In this document: piece by piece, positions 1 to 8,504 of the stretch
How the letters are laid out: each line of letters opens with the position of its first letter
Numbering within the stretch: the stretch's first letter is position 1
IMG/VR virus record: IMGVR_UViG_3300043446_000435
Location: 1 to 64,000 of that record
DNA: 64,000 nucleotides
From: a virus
Reading direction: 5' to 3' (one strand)
Position numbers and translations under genes: made by a program
The notes under the pieces: generated by a model
The model's input: the letters and a program-made list of their open reading frames with translations, nothing else
The model's database searches: none
What the model was told of the DNA's origin: nothing

Positions 1-87
1 GTTGGTATTGCTAACTTCCTACAAGATCGCATCGACATTCACGAAAAGCATGGTTGGATGTTGCGTTCTTATATTAAAGGCGAGTAA
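1..87 (+). CDS. 3' end of an unidentified gene
   Basis: Only the last 28 codons are in the window, read in frame 1 and ending HGWMLRSYIKGE-stop. The TAA stop shares its last base with the ATG of the next gene (TAATG), so the two are probably translationally coupled. The fragment is too short to name; the virion-like genes that follow suggest a structural or late gene. Confidence 0.6.
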   Translation, partial: VGIANFLQDRIDIHEKHGWMLRSYIKGE

Positions 88-347
88 TGTCACAAGTTTA
101 TAAACCTCTATCGAATACGATATCTATTGTGGGTAATGGTGGAAACACTGTTTATGGCGCAAAGTTCGTATTCGTTCATAATAGAGGTAATCAATATGAG
201 ATTATCAATTTTAGACACGCTAATAATGTGTTGATTGGTAATCTTCCTATTGAACACGGAACTTATCTTGTCGTTCGAAAAGATCCTGATGATAAAGTCA
301 GCGGAAACAATCTTATTGCAACTTCGATAGCAATGCCTAACGGATAA
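87..347 (+). CDS. Small hypothetical protein
   Basis: 86 aa, mostly beta-rich by eye, with no Cys and no motif I recognise. It starts in a TAATG overlap with the preceding gene and is followed 15 bp later by the EF-hand protein. Position in a run of virion-type genes suggests a late structural or assembly role, but nothing in the sequence proves it. Confidence 0.6.
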   Translation: MSQVYKPLSNTISIVGNGGNTVYGAKFVFVHNRGNQYEIINFRHANNVLIGNLPIEHGTYLVVRKDPDDKVSGNNLIATSIAMPNG

Positions 348-362
348 AGAAAGGTAAAGGAA

Positions 363-1091
363 ATGTCAATTGATCCAAAAAAGTTTGGTCTCAGCGATTC
401 GCTCGTCGGAGCTGTTAATGAAGCTCTGAAAGGCAAACAAGTAAAACTCGACAAGAATCATAACGGCAAGCTAGATGCGCAAGATTTCAAGATGCTGCGT
501 AAAGAAGATGCGAAGCCAGACTATCTGGATTTCGACAAGGATGGTAATAAGAAAGAGTCGATGAAGAAAGCCATCAAAGACAAGAAGATGAAAAGCGAAG
601 GTACTAAGGAACAGGAAGATGCTGTTGACGAACAGACTCCTGGCGATTATGATAAGGCTAACTTCAAGCATAAGATGATGAAAGAAGCAGCTCCAGCCGC
701 ATCGGGCGTAGCTGATCAGATGGCTGCTAAGAAAGACGCACTCAAGACACAGATTCAGCGCAAGATTGCACAGAAGCAGATGGACGTCATGAAGTCTAAG
801 GCCAATAAGCGTCTTAGCAGCATGAAAGAAGGAACTAAGTGCAGCTGCGGTGATACCAACGAATCTAAGATGAAGTGCGAAATGCACGGTGGTAAAGATA
901 AAGAAACAAAAGGCGGCCGCGAAGCTATCGTGATGAATCCACCACTGAAGGAAGCATCAAATCTTCCTAAGAAAGTTGTTTCTAAGGGACATGAAATTGC
1001 AAAGTCGCTTATCAAACATAAGTCGAAAGTTCGTGAGCCATATGCTGTAGGTATGGCAGCAGCTAAGAAATCGGCTGGCATCAAAGACTAA
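363..1091 (+). CDS. Lys-rich protein with EF-hand-like loop, probably virion-associated
   Basis: 242 aa, very rich in Lys, Glu and Ala. Near residues 30-43 it has DKNHNGKLDAQDF, which fits a 12-residue EF-hand calcium loop (D-x-N-x-N-G-x-L-D-x-x-D). A second, weaker loop (DFDKDGNKKES) follows near residue 58. Cys residues cluster in CSCGD near residue 160. Lys-rich EF-hand proteins of this kind sit among head or tail genes in T4-like marine phages. A good ribosome-binding site (AAAGGTAAAGGAA) precedes the ATG. Confidence 0.65.
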   Translation: MSIDPKKFGLSDSLVGAVNEALKGKQVKLDKNHNGKLDAQDFKMLRKEDAKPDYLDFDKDGNKKESMKKAIKDKKMKSEGTKEQEDAVDEQTPGDYDKANFKHKMMKEAAPAASGVADQMAAKKDALKTQIQRKIAQKQMDVMKSKANKRLSSMKEGTKCSCGDTNESKMKCEMHGGKDKETKGGREAIVMNPPLKEASNLPKKVVSKGHEIAKSLIKHKSKVREPYAVGMAAAKKSAGIKD

Positions 1092-1122
1092 ATAGCATAA
1101 CTTAAGAAAGGAGTGCAGGATT

Positions 1123-1455
1123 ATGGCACAATGGACAATGACAGATAACGCTAACGGAGCGCCAAGCTGGGCTAATACTACGCTCAACGTTCCAAAGAAT
1201 AAGGACGAGCTTTACGCTAACGTCACTATCGGTGCTGCTCGCGCAAACATCGCATACGGAACGTTTGGTGTTTCGACTTCAGAAATGGCATTTGCCAATA
1301 CATCTGAAGCTCGCAAGGTGACACACGCTGGTTGGACTCTTCGCACAGAAGGTCAGGGTGGTCGCGCTGGTCGTGTATTTTACGAAACTCTTGTTGCTGC
1401 TTCGTCAATTTCTGGCGACGGAAGCAATAAGGATGATTCTAAGCTTCCAGAATAA
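1123..1455 (+). CDS. Small probable virion structural protein
   Basis: 110 aa, rich in Ala, Asn, Thr and Gly, with no Cys. The composition resembles small capsid-decoration or tail proteins. A strong AAGGAG-type ribosome site precedes the ATG. No family is recognised; the virion role is inferred from composition and neighbours. Confidence 0.6.
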   Translation: MAQWTMTDNANGAPSWANTTLNVPKNKDELYANVTIGAARANIAYGTFGVSTSEMAFANTSEARKVTHAGWTLRTEGQGGRAGRVFYETLVAASSISGDGSNKDDSKLPE

Positions 1456-1473
1456 CAGATTCGGAGTCGCTAG

Positions 1474-1854
1474 ATGGCTGATAAAAAGGTAACACAGCTT
1501 GCATCATTGACGACCACAGCGGCTCCTGATCTGCTGATGATCGTTGATGATCCAAACGGAACACCAGTATCGAAGAGTATTACTATCAAAAATCTTTTCG
1601 GTGCTGTTCCAGCTAATACAGTATTCAGTGCAAACGTAACTGTAAGCGGTAATCGCGCACAGTTCGCTTCAAACGTAAATATCACTAAAACTCTTACTGC
1701 AAATACAGTAAAGATTACATTTGGATCAACTCCTGGTTCAAACAATGCAACTGTTGTTGGAATGCAAGTAGGTGAAATGCGTTTCACAAACAATTATTTG
1801 TATATCGCAGTGAATGCAACAACAATCAAGAGGGTGGCTTTAAGCGTATTCTGA
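1474..1854 (+). CDS. Probable tail or fibre-associated structural protein
   Basis: 126 aa. The N-terminus (MADKKVTQLASLT...DLLMIVDDPNG...SKSITI) resembles a motif that opens many phage tail-fibre and surface proteins, where a short DLL-V-D-PxG segment is followed by beta structure. The rest is Asn/Thr/Val-rich and beta-like. No enzymatic residues are seen. The stop lies just before the ATG of the next gene. Confidence 0.6.
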   Translation: MADKKVTQLASLTTTAAPDLLMIVDDPNGTPVSKSITIKNLFGAVPANTVFSANVTVSGNRAQFASNVNITKTLTANTVKITFGSTPGSNNATVVGMQVGEMRFTNNYLYIAVNATTIKRVALSVF

Positions 1855-1855
1855 T

Positions 1856-2293
1856 ATGGATATCATTGACTTTCTTATTGATAATGGTGCCGACGAGAAT
1901 TCACATACTGGGAGAAATCTCATGGATCATCTCGTTGGCACAGCAGAATTACTTATGGGATGGGAGTGTGATAAAGACGTTGTTCTAGCTGGATTGTGTC
2001 ATTCAATCTACGGAACAGATTCTTATCATACTGTTACAGTTGATCCGTCGAAGCGTGAAGAAGTTCGTTCTTTGATTGGCGAAAAAGCAGAAGAGCTTGC
2101 ATGGCAATTTGGTAATCGTAAGAATCCTCGCATGCGCTCTTTCATTGAAAACGATGAAACAGAATTGGTTGTCATTGAGTGCGCGAATTTAATAGAGCAG
2201 AAAGTTGAACCAGCTTACTTAACTGCTGCTCTTGTTGCTAATCTACCGCAAACAGTTCGCGAAAGCGTAAAACAATATCTGGAAAGATACTAA
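1856..2293 (+). CDS. HD-like DUF6817-type protein
   Basis: 145 aa. The first half carries spaced histidines in H-x-GRNLMDHLVGTAELLMGW...VVLAGLCHSIYGTDSY, the layout of HD-domain-like DUF6817 proteins (His in helix 1, H-S in place of H-D, then YGT). If metal is bound, the enzyme could be a phosphohydrolase, but the second Asp of a classical HD pair is replaced by Ser. It overlaps the next gene by one base. Confidence 0.6.
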   Translation: MDIIDFLIDNGADENSHTGRNLMDHLVGTAELLMGWECDKDVVLAGLCHSIYGTDSYHTVTVDPSKREEVRSLIGEKAEELAWQFGNRKNPRMRSFIENDETELVVIECANLIEQKVEPAYLTAALVANLPQTVRESVKQYLERY

Positions 2294-2625
2294 TGTCAAT
2301 CGAAACTGCGTCACTCGTTACTGCTAAAGTTGCTTCTGCCACGGGCGGATTAGCTGGAGGCTTGACTATGTTTGCCTTCATGAAACCCAAAACAATTTTA
2401 GATGCTGTCATTCGTGGTGGCGTCTGCACTGGTTCTGCAATTATATTTGCTCCTATTATTTGCGAATATCTCGGCGCGACATTAGCAACAGATCATCTTC
2501 TTGCAGCAGGTGCTTCTATCGGATTCTTAGCATGGGGCGTGTTGTCTATGACAGCGCGCTTTTTCATTAAAGCAGATGCAGCAAACAAAGATATTGTAGA
2601 GGCTGCACAAGAACTAAAAAAGTGA
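2293..2625 (+). CDS. Small membrane protein, candidate holin
   Basis: 110 aa with about three hydrophobic segments (about residues 17-33, 45-62 and 70-88) and a charged C-terminus ending ELKK. This is the length and shape of a phage holin, which would open the inner membrane at lysis. A spanin pair lies 1.2 kb downstream, which fits a lysis region, though no endolysin is seen between them. The holin role is inferred. Confidence 0.5.
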   Translation: MSIETASLVTAKVASATGGLAGGLTMFAFMKPKTILDAVIRGGVCTGSAIIFAPIICEYLGATLATDHLLAAGASIGFLAWGVLSMTARFFIKADAANKDIVEAAQELKK

Positions 2626-2626
2626 G

Positions 2627-3016
2627 ATGAAAGGTAAATTGGACGATTCGAATTTCTTTCTTTATGCTGCACATCATTATCTAAATCCATGTGTAGATCA
2701 ACAAGAGTTTCTTGATGATTTGGCTAGAATCAAAAATCTTCGCAGACTCTTTGGGCGTTATGAGAAACACGGTGAGCTTAAGGAAAGATTGATACTAAAT
2801 CATTTGATGGTTCTATACAATGTGTTTGAGCATAAAGCTCTCACGCGAATGTTAGTGTTCAAGTTGTATGACTATCTACATATACTGAAACCGTTTCTGA
2901 TGTTGCTAAACTATCTGCCAGAAGTTGTAGATAACATTGGACCAGATTCTGAAAATGTAAGAACCACTGATATTGTTATGGATATGCGGATTGTTGACGT
3001 TCTAAGGAAAATCTAA
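2627..3016 (+). CDS. Conserved T4-like phage protein (DUF7207-like)
   Basis: 129 aa, helical. It opens MKGKLDDSNFFLYAAHHY and has the pattern ERLILNHLMVLYNVFEH, which I associate with a conserved hypothetical family of T4-like marine phages. Function is unknown in that family. The stop overlaps the ATG of the next gene by one base. Confidence 0.6.
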   Translation: MKGKLDDSNFFLYAAHHYLNPCVDQQEFLDDLARIKNLRRLFGRYEKHGELKERLILNHLMVLYNVFEHKALTRMLVFKLYDYLHILKPFLMLLNYLPEVVDNIGPDSENVRTTDIVMDMRIVDVLRKI

Positions 3017-3843
3017 TGCTCAACGAAGTATCTCCAGAACTTGTAGGTAAAGTCAACAAGGCTCGTTTGCTCAAGCCTGCTAAGAGCGCAGCTGCGCGTA
3101 AGACGCTCGACAAAGCAGTAAAGAAGGCTTGGCTTAAGAGTAAGGTCGGAACTATCAAAGAAGCAGTAAAAGCTGCTGGTAGACACGACAAGGGTCCGTT
3201 TGCTATTGCAACTAAAACTCGCGGTGGTGGTCTAAGAAGAGTTCCAGATACTCGTTTCGATACATGGGATAGCGCCAACAAGTATGGTCTGCAATACCAT
3301 ACAGATCGTTATGGCGCACAGATGTTCACAGTTATCCAGCATCCAGACGCAAAGAAAAGAATTCATGAGGATCTTGGTGGTGGACCAGGCGGACCAACAA
3401 CCGGCGGAATCGCAAATGTAGCGGGTGATGCTACAAGCACTGCAAATGTTCACTGGAGTAAGCGTCAACCAAACATCGGACCAAAGGGACCTAAAAAGAA
3501 ATACGGTCAGCCAATGATGTTCAAAGCAATCGTGCGCCGTATGACAGGAGAACAAACAGTATTTTATAAAGCACTTGGAAAGCGCGTCAAAGCAGTAAGT
3601 CGCACAAGTGCAATGGGAGGTGGTAGTGATGGATCAGGTGGAAACGGAAGCGAAAGTGTTCAACGCGAACACGCAAATGGAACTGCTACGTCAAATAGTG
3701 GATTCAAAGAACACATCGTCAAAGCCGATGGAGGTTATAGACTCGTCTCCAAAAAGACAGGAAAAAATCTCGGAACGTATCCTACGAGGGCGGGCGCAGA
3801 AAGAAGAGAACGCCAAGTCCAATACTTCAAACACAAGGGGTAA
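3016..3843 (+). CDS. Probable structural protein with basic C-terminal module
   Basis: 275 aa. The N-terminus is Lys/Ala-rich (NEVSPELVGKVNKAR), the centre Gly/Pro-rich, and the last 40 residues form a compact basic module (YRLVSKKTGKNLGTYPTRAGAERRERQ, split here by eye) found at the ends of several phage proteins. No catalytic motif is seen. It probably belongs to the virion or its assembly. Confidence 0.6.
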   Translation: MLNEVSPELVGKVNKARLLKPAKSAAARKTLDKAVKKAWLKSKVGTIKEAVKAAGRHDKGPFAIATKTRGGGLRRVPDTRFDTWDSANKYGLQYHTDRYGAQMFTVIQHPDAKKRIHEDLGGGPGGPTTGGIANVAGDATSTANVHWSKRQPNIGPKGPKKKYGQPMMFKAIVRRMTGEQTVFYKALGKRVKAVSRTSAMGGGSDGSGGNGSESVQREHANGTATSNSGFKEHIVKADGGYRLVSKKTGKNLGTYPTRAGAERRERQVQYFKHKG

Positions 3844-3847
3844 GAAA

Positions 3848-4315
3848 ATGGGATTGGGTATTAAGATAGCGATTGCCGCCATTTTGTTTTCTGTTATTTC
3901 CGGTGGATATTTCTACATCGAAGCCCTTCAGGGTAAGCTAGAAGCAGCCAAAGAAGTTCAGATCCGTATGGAAGGTGTGATCACTCAGCAGAAGATGGTC
4001 ATGGAACAGCAACAGGCTGACATGAAAAAGATGCAGACCATCAACGCAGAGATCGCTGAAAAGGCACAGCAGGCTCAGAATGATGTTAACGCACTAAGTC
4101 GTAAGTTCCAGCAGCGCGATCTTGCTATGATGGCTGCTAAGAAACCAACAGAAGTCGAGACTCGTGCTAATCGCGGAACAAAGGACGCTCTGCGTTGCAA
4201 CGAGATCGTAACAGGTTCGCCTCTAACTCCAGACGAATTGAATGGTAAAGTGCGTAACAACATTTGCCAGGATGTAATTAGTTCAAAGATTCCTAAGAAG
4301 GAGGCTGCGAAGTGA
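3848..4315 (+). CDS. Inner-membrane spanin (Rz-like)
   Basis: 155 aa from the ATG at 3848. One N-terminal membrane segment (about residues 4-24) is followed by a long Gln/Lys/Ala coiled coil (about 25-95) and a short C-terminal region with two Cys. This is the layout of Rz-type i-spanins, which join the inner membrane to an outer-membrane lipoprotein at lysis. The next gene overlaps in GTGA and encodes a lipoprotein. A longer reading from 3608 overlaps the upstream gene by 236 bp and would bury the membrane anchor, so I reject it. Confidence 0.7.
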   Translation: MGLGIKIAIAAILFSVISGGYFYIEALQGKLEAAKEVQIRMEGVITQQKMVMEQQQADMKKMQTINAEIAEKAQQAQNDVNALSRKFQQRDLAMMAAKKPTEVETRANRGTKDALRCNEIVTGSPLTPDELNGKVRNNICQDVISSKIPKKEAAK

Positions 4316-4674
4316 AGAAAGTTTTTATTGCTTCATGCTGCGCTTTGCTCTTGACAGCTTGCACAGAAACGACTAAAGTATTAGATAAACCAGTTCTTGT
4401 TGAAAGGGCTGAGCTTATCGTTCCTCCAGTCCAACCAGTCATGCAAGCCGACATGAATTGGACTGTTATCACCCCAGAGAACTACGCGGCAAAGGCTGAA
4501 GAGCTTTCTACCAAAGGTAACGTAGTTCTGTTCGCTCTAACTCCACAGGGCTATCAGAATCTTAGTATGAACGTGGCTGAACTGCGTAAGTATATTCAGC
4601 AGCAGAATGCTGTGATCGCAGCCTATCAGGAATACTACAAGAACGAACAAAAACCTACACCGGAGAGTAAATAA
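4312..4674 (+). CDS. Outer-membrane lipoprotein spanin (Rz1-like)
   Basis: 120 aa with a GTG start overlapping the stop of the i-spanin gene. The N-terminus MKKVFIASCCALLLTAC is a lipoprotein signal peptide with lipobox LLTAC, giving lipidated Cys17. The rest is short, with a helix near the C-terminus. Such a lipoprotein placed right after an Rz-like gene is the expected o-spanin, which fuses inner and outer membranes in the last step of lysis. Confidence 0.7.
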   Translation: MKKVFIASCCALLLTACTETTKVLDKPVLVERAELIVPPVQPVMQADMNWTVITPENYAAKAEELSTKGNVVLFALTPQGYQNLSMNVAELRKYIQQQNAVIAAYQEYYKNEQKPTPESK

Positions 4675-4677
4675 GTC

Positions 4678-4706
4678 TTGACAACGTTCCTTGAGCTTAT
4701 TATAAT
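4678..4706 (+). promoter_or_regulatory. Sigma70-like promoter for primase
   Basis: TTGACA at 4678-4683, 17-bp spacer, TATAAT at 4701-4706. This is a perfect consensus match, 7 bp before the primase ATG at 4713. The predicted transcript start is therefore at or just after the ATG, so expression may be near-leaderless or also rely on readthrough. Confidence 0.75.
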
Positions 4707-4712
4707 GAATCT

Positions 4713-5720
4713 ATGTCTATTGTCATTGACCATAAGTATGCACAAATGATCTCGCACAAACTTCTGCTGTTCAAGCGGAAGTCTGAGCGAGTTTATAATT
4801 TCCGCTGTCCTTTCTGTGGCGACTCACAGAAGAACAAATTGAAGGCGAGAGGCTACCTGTTTGAGAAATCAGGTGGACTCATTTACAAGTGTCATAATTG
4901 CGATGTCGGTACTAATCTTGGTAAACTTGTTGAGCTCGTTGATCCTGGTCTGGCCAAAGCGTACCGACTAGAATCTTACAAAGATCGCGTAACAGCCAAC
5001 ACTGAAGTCGATACGTTCGTCATTCCTAAGACAGTGACGGAACGTCCGCCTATTATTCTAGATGAGATGCTTCCGCGTCTCGATCAACTTCCTTCACATC
5101 ATCGCGCAGTAGAATATGCAAAAGCACGTAACATTCCAAAAGAACGTTGGAATGATCTCTACTATGCGCGCGACTTCAAGCAGCTTGAAACGCTGAATCC
5201 AGCCTACGAGGGGCGTCTGGCATCAGACGAACGGCTCGTGATTCCGTTTCGTCGCGAGGATGGGTTACTCACTGGCGTTACAGGTCGCGCTATGGGTAAC
5301 TCATCCTTGCGTTACGTTACAATCAGAATTACTGATGATCCTTTGATCTACGGACTCGATCGTGTGGCTAGAGGGAAAACTATATACGTCGTGGAGGGTC
5401 CTATCGACAGTATGTTCCTTGATAACGCTATCGCAGCGGGAGGAACAGACTTTCAGCGTGCGCTCTATAATCTAACGGGAGAGAACGTCGTGCTTGTGTT
5501 CGATAATCAACCCCGTAACAAACAAGTTGTTAAGCGAGTAGAATCATTTGTTCAACGTGGATATACTATGGTTGTGTGGAATGCTAACTGGAATTACAAA
5601 GACATCAATGACGCTATTTTGTCAGGACTTAGTAGTTCACAGATTGAGCATATACTAAATAAATCCACGTTTAAGGGACTCGCTCTTAAGCTGGCAATCC
5701 GAGATTGGAAAAAGTGTTGA
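4713..5720 (+). CDS. 61: DNA primase, T4 gp61-like
   Basis: 335 aa, about the length of T4 gp61 (342 aa). It makes RNA primers for lagging-strand synthesis with the gp41-type helicase. The N-terminus has a zinc-binding element CPFCGD (about 33-38) and CHNC (about 63-66). The centre has a TOPRIM-type acidic motif YVVEGPIDS (about residue 226) and a later VFDNQ (about 265). Its last codons run into the TTGACA at 5717, whose TGA is the stop codon. Confidence 0.85.
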   Translation: MSIVIDHKYAQMISHKLLLFKRKSERVYNFRCPFCGDSQKNKLKARGYLFEKSGGLIYKCHNCDVGTNLGKLVELVDPGLAKAYRLESYKDRVTANTEVDTFVIPKTVTERPPIILDEMLPRLDQLPSHHRAVEYAKARNIPKERWNDLYYARDFKQLETLNPAYEGRLASDERLVIPFRREDGLLTGVTGRAMGNSSLRYVTIRITDDPLIYGLDRVARGKTIYVVEGPIDSMFLDNAIAAGGTDFQRALYNLTGENVVLVFDNQPRNKQVVKRVESFVQRGYTMVVWNANWNYKDINDAILSGLSSSQIEHILNKSTFKGLALKLAIRDWKKC

Positions 5721-5782
5721 CACAGGCGCAATGTCTGTGACAGGTATTATTTTGTCCGAAGATAAGAAGAAACGGAGTTACA

Positions 5783-7690
5783 ATGTCAAATTCTCTACCG
5801 ACCCTCTACCAACAGTTCATTCATCTTTCACGTTATTCAAGATTTTTATGGGATCAGGGTCGTAGAGAAAGTTGGCAAGAAACTATCGGACGTTTCTTCG
5901 ACTTCTTCGAAGGACATCTGAAGGAACAGCACAACTACGATATCAAGGAGTATCGTAAGGAACTCGAAGAGGCAGTTCTGTCGCAGAAAGTCATGCCTTC
6001 TATGCGTTGCGTTATGACTGCTGGTGAAGCACTCAAGCGCGAAAATGTCGCGGCTTATAATTGCTCATATGTTGCTGTCAATAGCCCACGTTCGTTTGAT
6101 GAAATTCTATACATCCTTATGAATGGAACCGGCGTAGGTTTCTCGGTAGAATCAAAAGACGTAGAACAGCTTCCAGTTATCGCAGAAGATTTCCATCCCT
6201 CAGACACAACTATCATGGTCGCCGACTCTAAGCTCGGTTGGGCTAAAGCTCTCAAAGAACTTATCCATCTCCTTTACTCCGGTCAGATTCCTCGCTGGGA
6301 TCTCAGCAAGATCCGTCCAGCAGGCGCACCACTTAAGACGTTTGGTGGACGTGCATCTGGTCCAGAACCGCTAGAAGCTCTTTTCAAGTTCTGCGTCGAT
6401 ACTTTCAAGAAAGCCGCTGGTCGTCGTCTAAACACATTGGAGTGTCATGACATTGTATGTAAGATCGCAGATATCGTAGTCGTTGGTGGCGTTCGTCGCT
6501 CTGCTCTTATCTCGCTTTCTGATCTGAACGATGATCGTATGCGCACAGCTAAGTCTGGTCAGTGGTGGCTTGACGAATCGCAGCGCGCACTTGCTAACAA
6601 CTCAGCGATCTATAAAGAAAAGCCTGATATGGGTCTGTTCATGGAAGAGTGGAAATCACTCTATGAATCAAAGTCTGGCGAACGTGGTATTTTCAATCGC
6701 GCGAGCGCGAAGGCTACTGTAGCAAAGCATGGTCGTCGTGATCCTAACTACGATTTCGGAACTAATCCATGTTCAGAAATTATTCTACGCGACAAAGAGT
6801 TCTGTAATCTATCAGAAGTTGTTGTTCGCGAAACAGACACGATGGAAACTCTGAAGGAAAAAGTCTACTGGGCTACTATCCTTGGAACATGGCAGTCAAC
6901 TCTGACTAACTTTAAGTATCTGTCGTCATCATGGAAAAAGAATTGCGAAGAAGAACGTCTACTTGGCGTTTCAATGACAGGAATTATGGATAATGACCTT
7001 ACAAACGGAAAAACTCCAGGGCTCGCAGACAGACTCGAACAACTGCGTAGAATCGCAGTTGAAACAAATAAGAAGTTCGCCAAGGATATGGGGATCCCAC
7101 AGTCTGCTGCTGTCACTTGTGTTAAGCCCTCTGGTACTGTTAGCCAGCTTACTGATGCTGCTTCTGGTATTCATGCACGCCACAATCCATACTATATTAG
7201 AACTGTTCGCGCGGATAAGAAAGACCCACTCGCACAACTCATGATCGACGCTGGTGTTCCAGTCGAAGATTGCGTGATGCGTCCGAATAATGTCTATGTG
7301 TTCTCGTTCCCAATGAAAGCTCCAGAGAACGCAGTGTTCCGTCAGGATATGTCTGCTATCGAACAGCTCGAACTCTGGGTCACTTATCAGGATCACTGGT
7401 GTGAACACAAACCATCGGTCACTATCTCCGTCAAGGAACACGAGTGGCTCGACGTTGGTGCATGGGTCTATAATCACTTCGACAAGATGTCTGGTGTTTC
7501 GTTCCTTCCATTCTCTGAGCATGTTTACAAACAAGCTCCTTACCAGGATTGCTCGAAGGAAGAATACGAAGCATTCGCAGCTAAGATGCCTAAATTCATT
7601 GACTGGAATAAGCTGAAAGACTACGAAAAGACGGACACGACAACCGGAGCACAAGAACTTGCTTGTGTCGCTGGTGGATGCGAGATCTAA
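5783..7690 (+). CDS. nrdJ: Adenosylcobalamin-dependent (class II) ribonucleotide reductase
   Basis: 635 aa. It reduces ribonucleotides to deoxyribonucleotides for phage DNA synthesis using coenzyme B12. The 10-stranded barrel residues are visible: Cys94 (YNCSY), the finger-loop NPCSEI with Cys330 and Glu332, and the C-terminal redox pair in CVAGGC (Cys628, Cys633). It is shorter than the 739-aa monomeric Lactobacillus triphosphate reductase and closest in style to that monomeric type. No separate class I subunits or glutaredoxin are seen nearby. Confidence 0.9.
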   Translation: MSNSLPTLYQQFIHLSRYSRFLWDQGRRESWQETIGRFFDFFEGHLKEQHNYDIKEYRKELEEAVLSQKVMPSMRCVMTAGEALKRENVAAYNCSYVAVNSPRSFDEILYILMNGTGVGFSVESKDVEQLPVIAEDFHPSDTTIMVADSKLGWAKALKELIHLLYSGQIPRWDLSKIRPAGAPLKTFGGRASGPEPLEALFKFCVDTFKKAAGRRLNTLECHDIVCKIADIVVVGGVRRSALISLSDLNDDRMRTAKSGQWWLDESQRALANNSAIYKEKPDMGLFMEEWKSLYESKSGERGIFNRASAKATVAKHGRRDPNYDFGTNPCSEIILRDKEFCNLSEVVVRETDTMETLKEKVYWATILGTWQSTLTNFKYLSSSWKKNCEEERLLGVSMTGIMDNDLTNGKTPGLADRLEQLRRIAVETNKKFAKDMGIPQSAAVTCVKPSGTVSQLTDAASGIHARHNPYYIRTVRADKKDPLAQLMIDAGVPVEDCVMRPNNVYVFSFPMKAPENAVFRQDMSAIEQLELWVTYQDHWCEHKPSVTISVKEHEWLDVGAWVYNHFDKMSGVSFLPFSEHVYKQAPYQDCSKEEYEAFAAKMPKFIDWNKLKDYEKTDTTTGAQELACVAGGCEI

Positions 7691-7693
7691 GCG

Positions 7694-7852
7694 ATGCCAG
7701 ACAAAGAACTAACCTGCCCCTGTGGGGAACATGATTATGTTGTTTGCTATGAGCGTCGTGGTAAAAAAGAAGCTCCTTCATTCTGTCCCTTCTGTGGGGC
7801 AGACGGAGCTTCCGAAGGTATAGAACTTGAGGAAGATGAGGATGATGAATGA
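7694..7852 (+). CDS. Small zinc-ribbon protein
   Basis: 52 aa, starting 3 bp after the RNR stop. CPC at residues 8-10 and CPFCG at about 31-35 form a four-Cys zinc ribbon, followed by a very acidic tail (ELEEDEDDE). It overlaps the next gene. A small zinc-ribbon protein directly behind a reductase could be an accessory or redox partner, but this is only inferred from position. Confidence 0.65.
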   Translation: MPDKELTCPCGEHDYVVCYERRGKKEAPSFCPFCGADGASEGIELEEDEDDE

Positions 7853-8039
7853 TTCACTGACTAGCATCAATGAGCGTTACAATCTAATACTCGACAAGAT
7901 TGATGCTATTCGTGCTAATATCCATTTGATCACAGCAGAAGAACTTGAGTTCGCTATGAAAGAAATGGAAAAGTATGAAAACATTCTGAAACAACTTGAA
8001 GATCTGTATCCTGAGGAGGTTTCAGGTCGCCCTATATAA
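7845..8039 (+). CDS. Small coiled-coil hypothetical protein
   Basis: 64 aa from ATG 7845 (another ATG at 7842 is possible). It is helical, with heptad-like Leu/Ile spacing (ISERYNLILDKI-like N-half, EEMEKYENILKQLE-like C-half). It overlaps the zinc-ribbon gene by 8 bp, so the two are likely coupled. No family is recognised. Confidence 0.6.
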   Translation: MNDSLTSINERYNLILDKIDAIRANIHLITAEELEFAMKEMEKYENILKQLEDLYPEEVSGRPI

Positions 8040-8042
8040 AGT

Positions 8043-8504
8043 ATGGCGAGTTATGAAAATCCTTGGACATTCGACGGAAAAGAGTTTGAGAGTGAAGATA
8101 TCGGCGACTCCTACGGCTTTGTATATGTCATCACGACACCGGAAGGCCAGAAGTATATTGGACGTAAATACTTCTGGTCTATCCGTAAAGCCCGTGGAAA
8201 GAGTCGCCGCCAGCGATCCGAATCCGACTGGAAAACATACTATGGATCCAGTGAGCTACTCAAAGCTAAGATCAAAGATTCTGACAAATCCCTCTTCAGG
8301 CGAGAAATAATTTCTTTACACAGCACCAAAGGTCGTGTAAACTATGAAGAAGTGAAAGAGCAATTCGCTCATGGCGTTCTAGAGAACGACAATTACATCA
8401 ACGACAATATCAATGGGAAGTGGCATCGTGGACCAGAACACATCAGAAGTAAATCAAGATTCTCTACCCTCGCATCTAGGCGGGCATCTCAACAAGACGC
8501 ATAA
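8043..8504 (+). CDS. SegE-like GIY-YIG endonuclease
   Basis: 153 aa. FVYVITTPEGQKYIGRKY (about residues 22-39) is a GIY-YIG signature (YVI-x8-YIG). It is followed by YYGSS near residue 75 and FRREI near 90, which match the phage SegE-type GIY-YIG domain. Such enzymes are usually free-standing homing endonucleases or DNA-nicking enzymes. The gene overlaps the downstream methyltransferase by about 77 bp. Confidence 0.75.
   Translation: MASYENPWTFDGKEFESEDIGDSYGFVYVITTPEGQKYIGRKYFWSIRKARGKSRRQRSESDWKTYYGSSELLKAKIKDSDKSLFRREIISLHSTKGRVNYEEVKEQFAHGVLENDNYINDNINGKWHRGPEHIRSKSRFSTLASRRASQQDA

Noticed and set aside
3608-3847. Longer start for the i-spanin gene (235 aa)
   Set aside because: It overlaps the upstream gene by 236 bp and puts about 80 polar residues before the membrane anchor. 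ATG 3848 gives the standard Rz layout.
5717-5750. Promoter before the ribonucleotide reductase gene
   Set aside because: TTGACA (5717) and TATTAT (5745) are 22 bp apart, too far for sigma70. A CACAG/CTGTG repeat nearby may be regulatory, but I cannot support it.
6971-7654. Long - strand frame inside the ribonucleotide reductase gene
   Set aside because: It is antisense to a well-supported enzyme, has no ribosome site and shows no protein-like motif.
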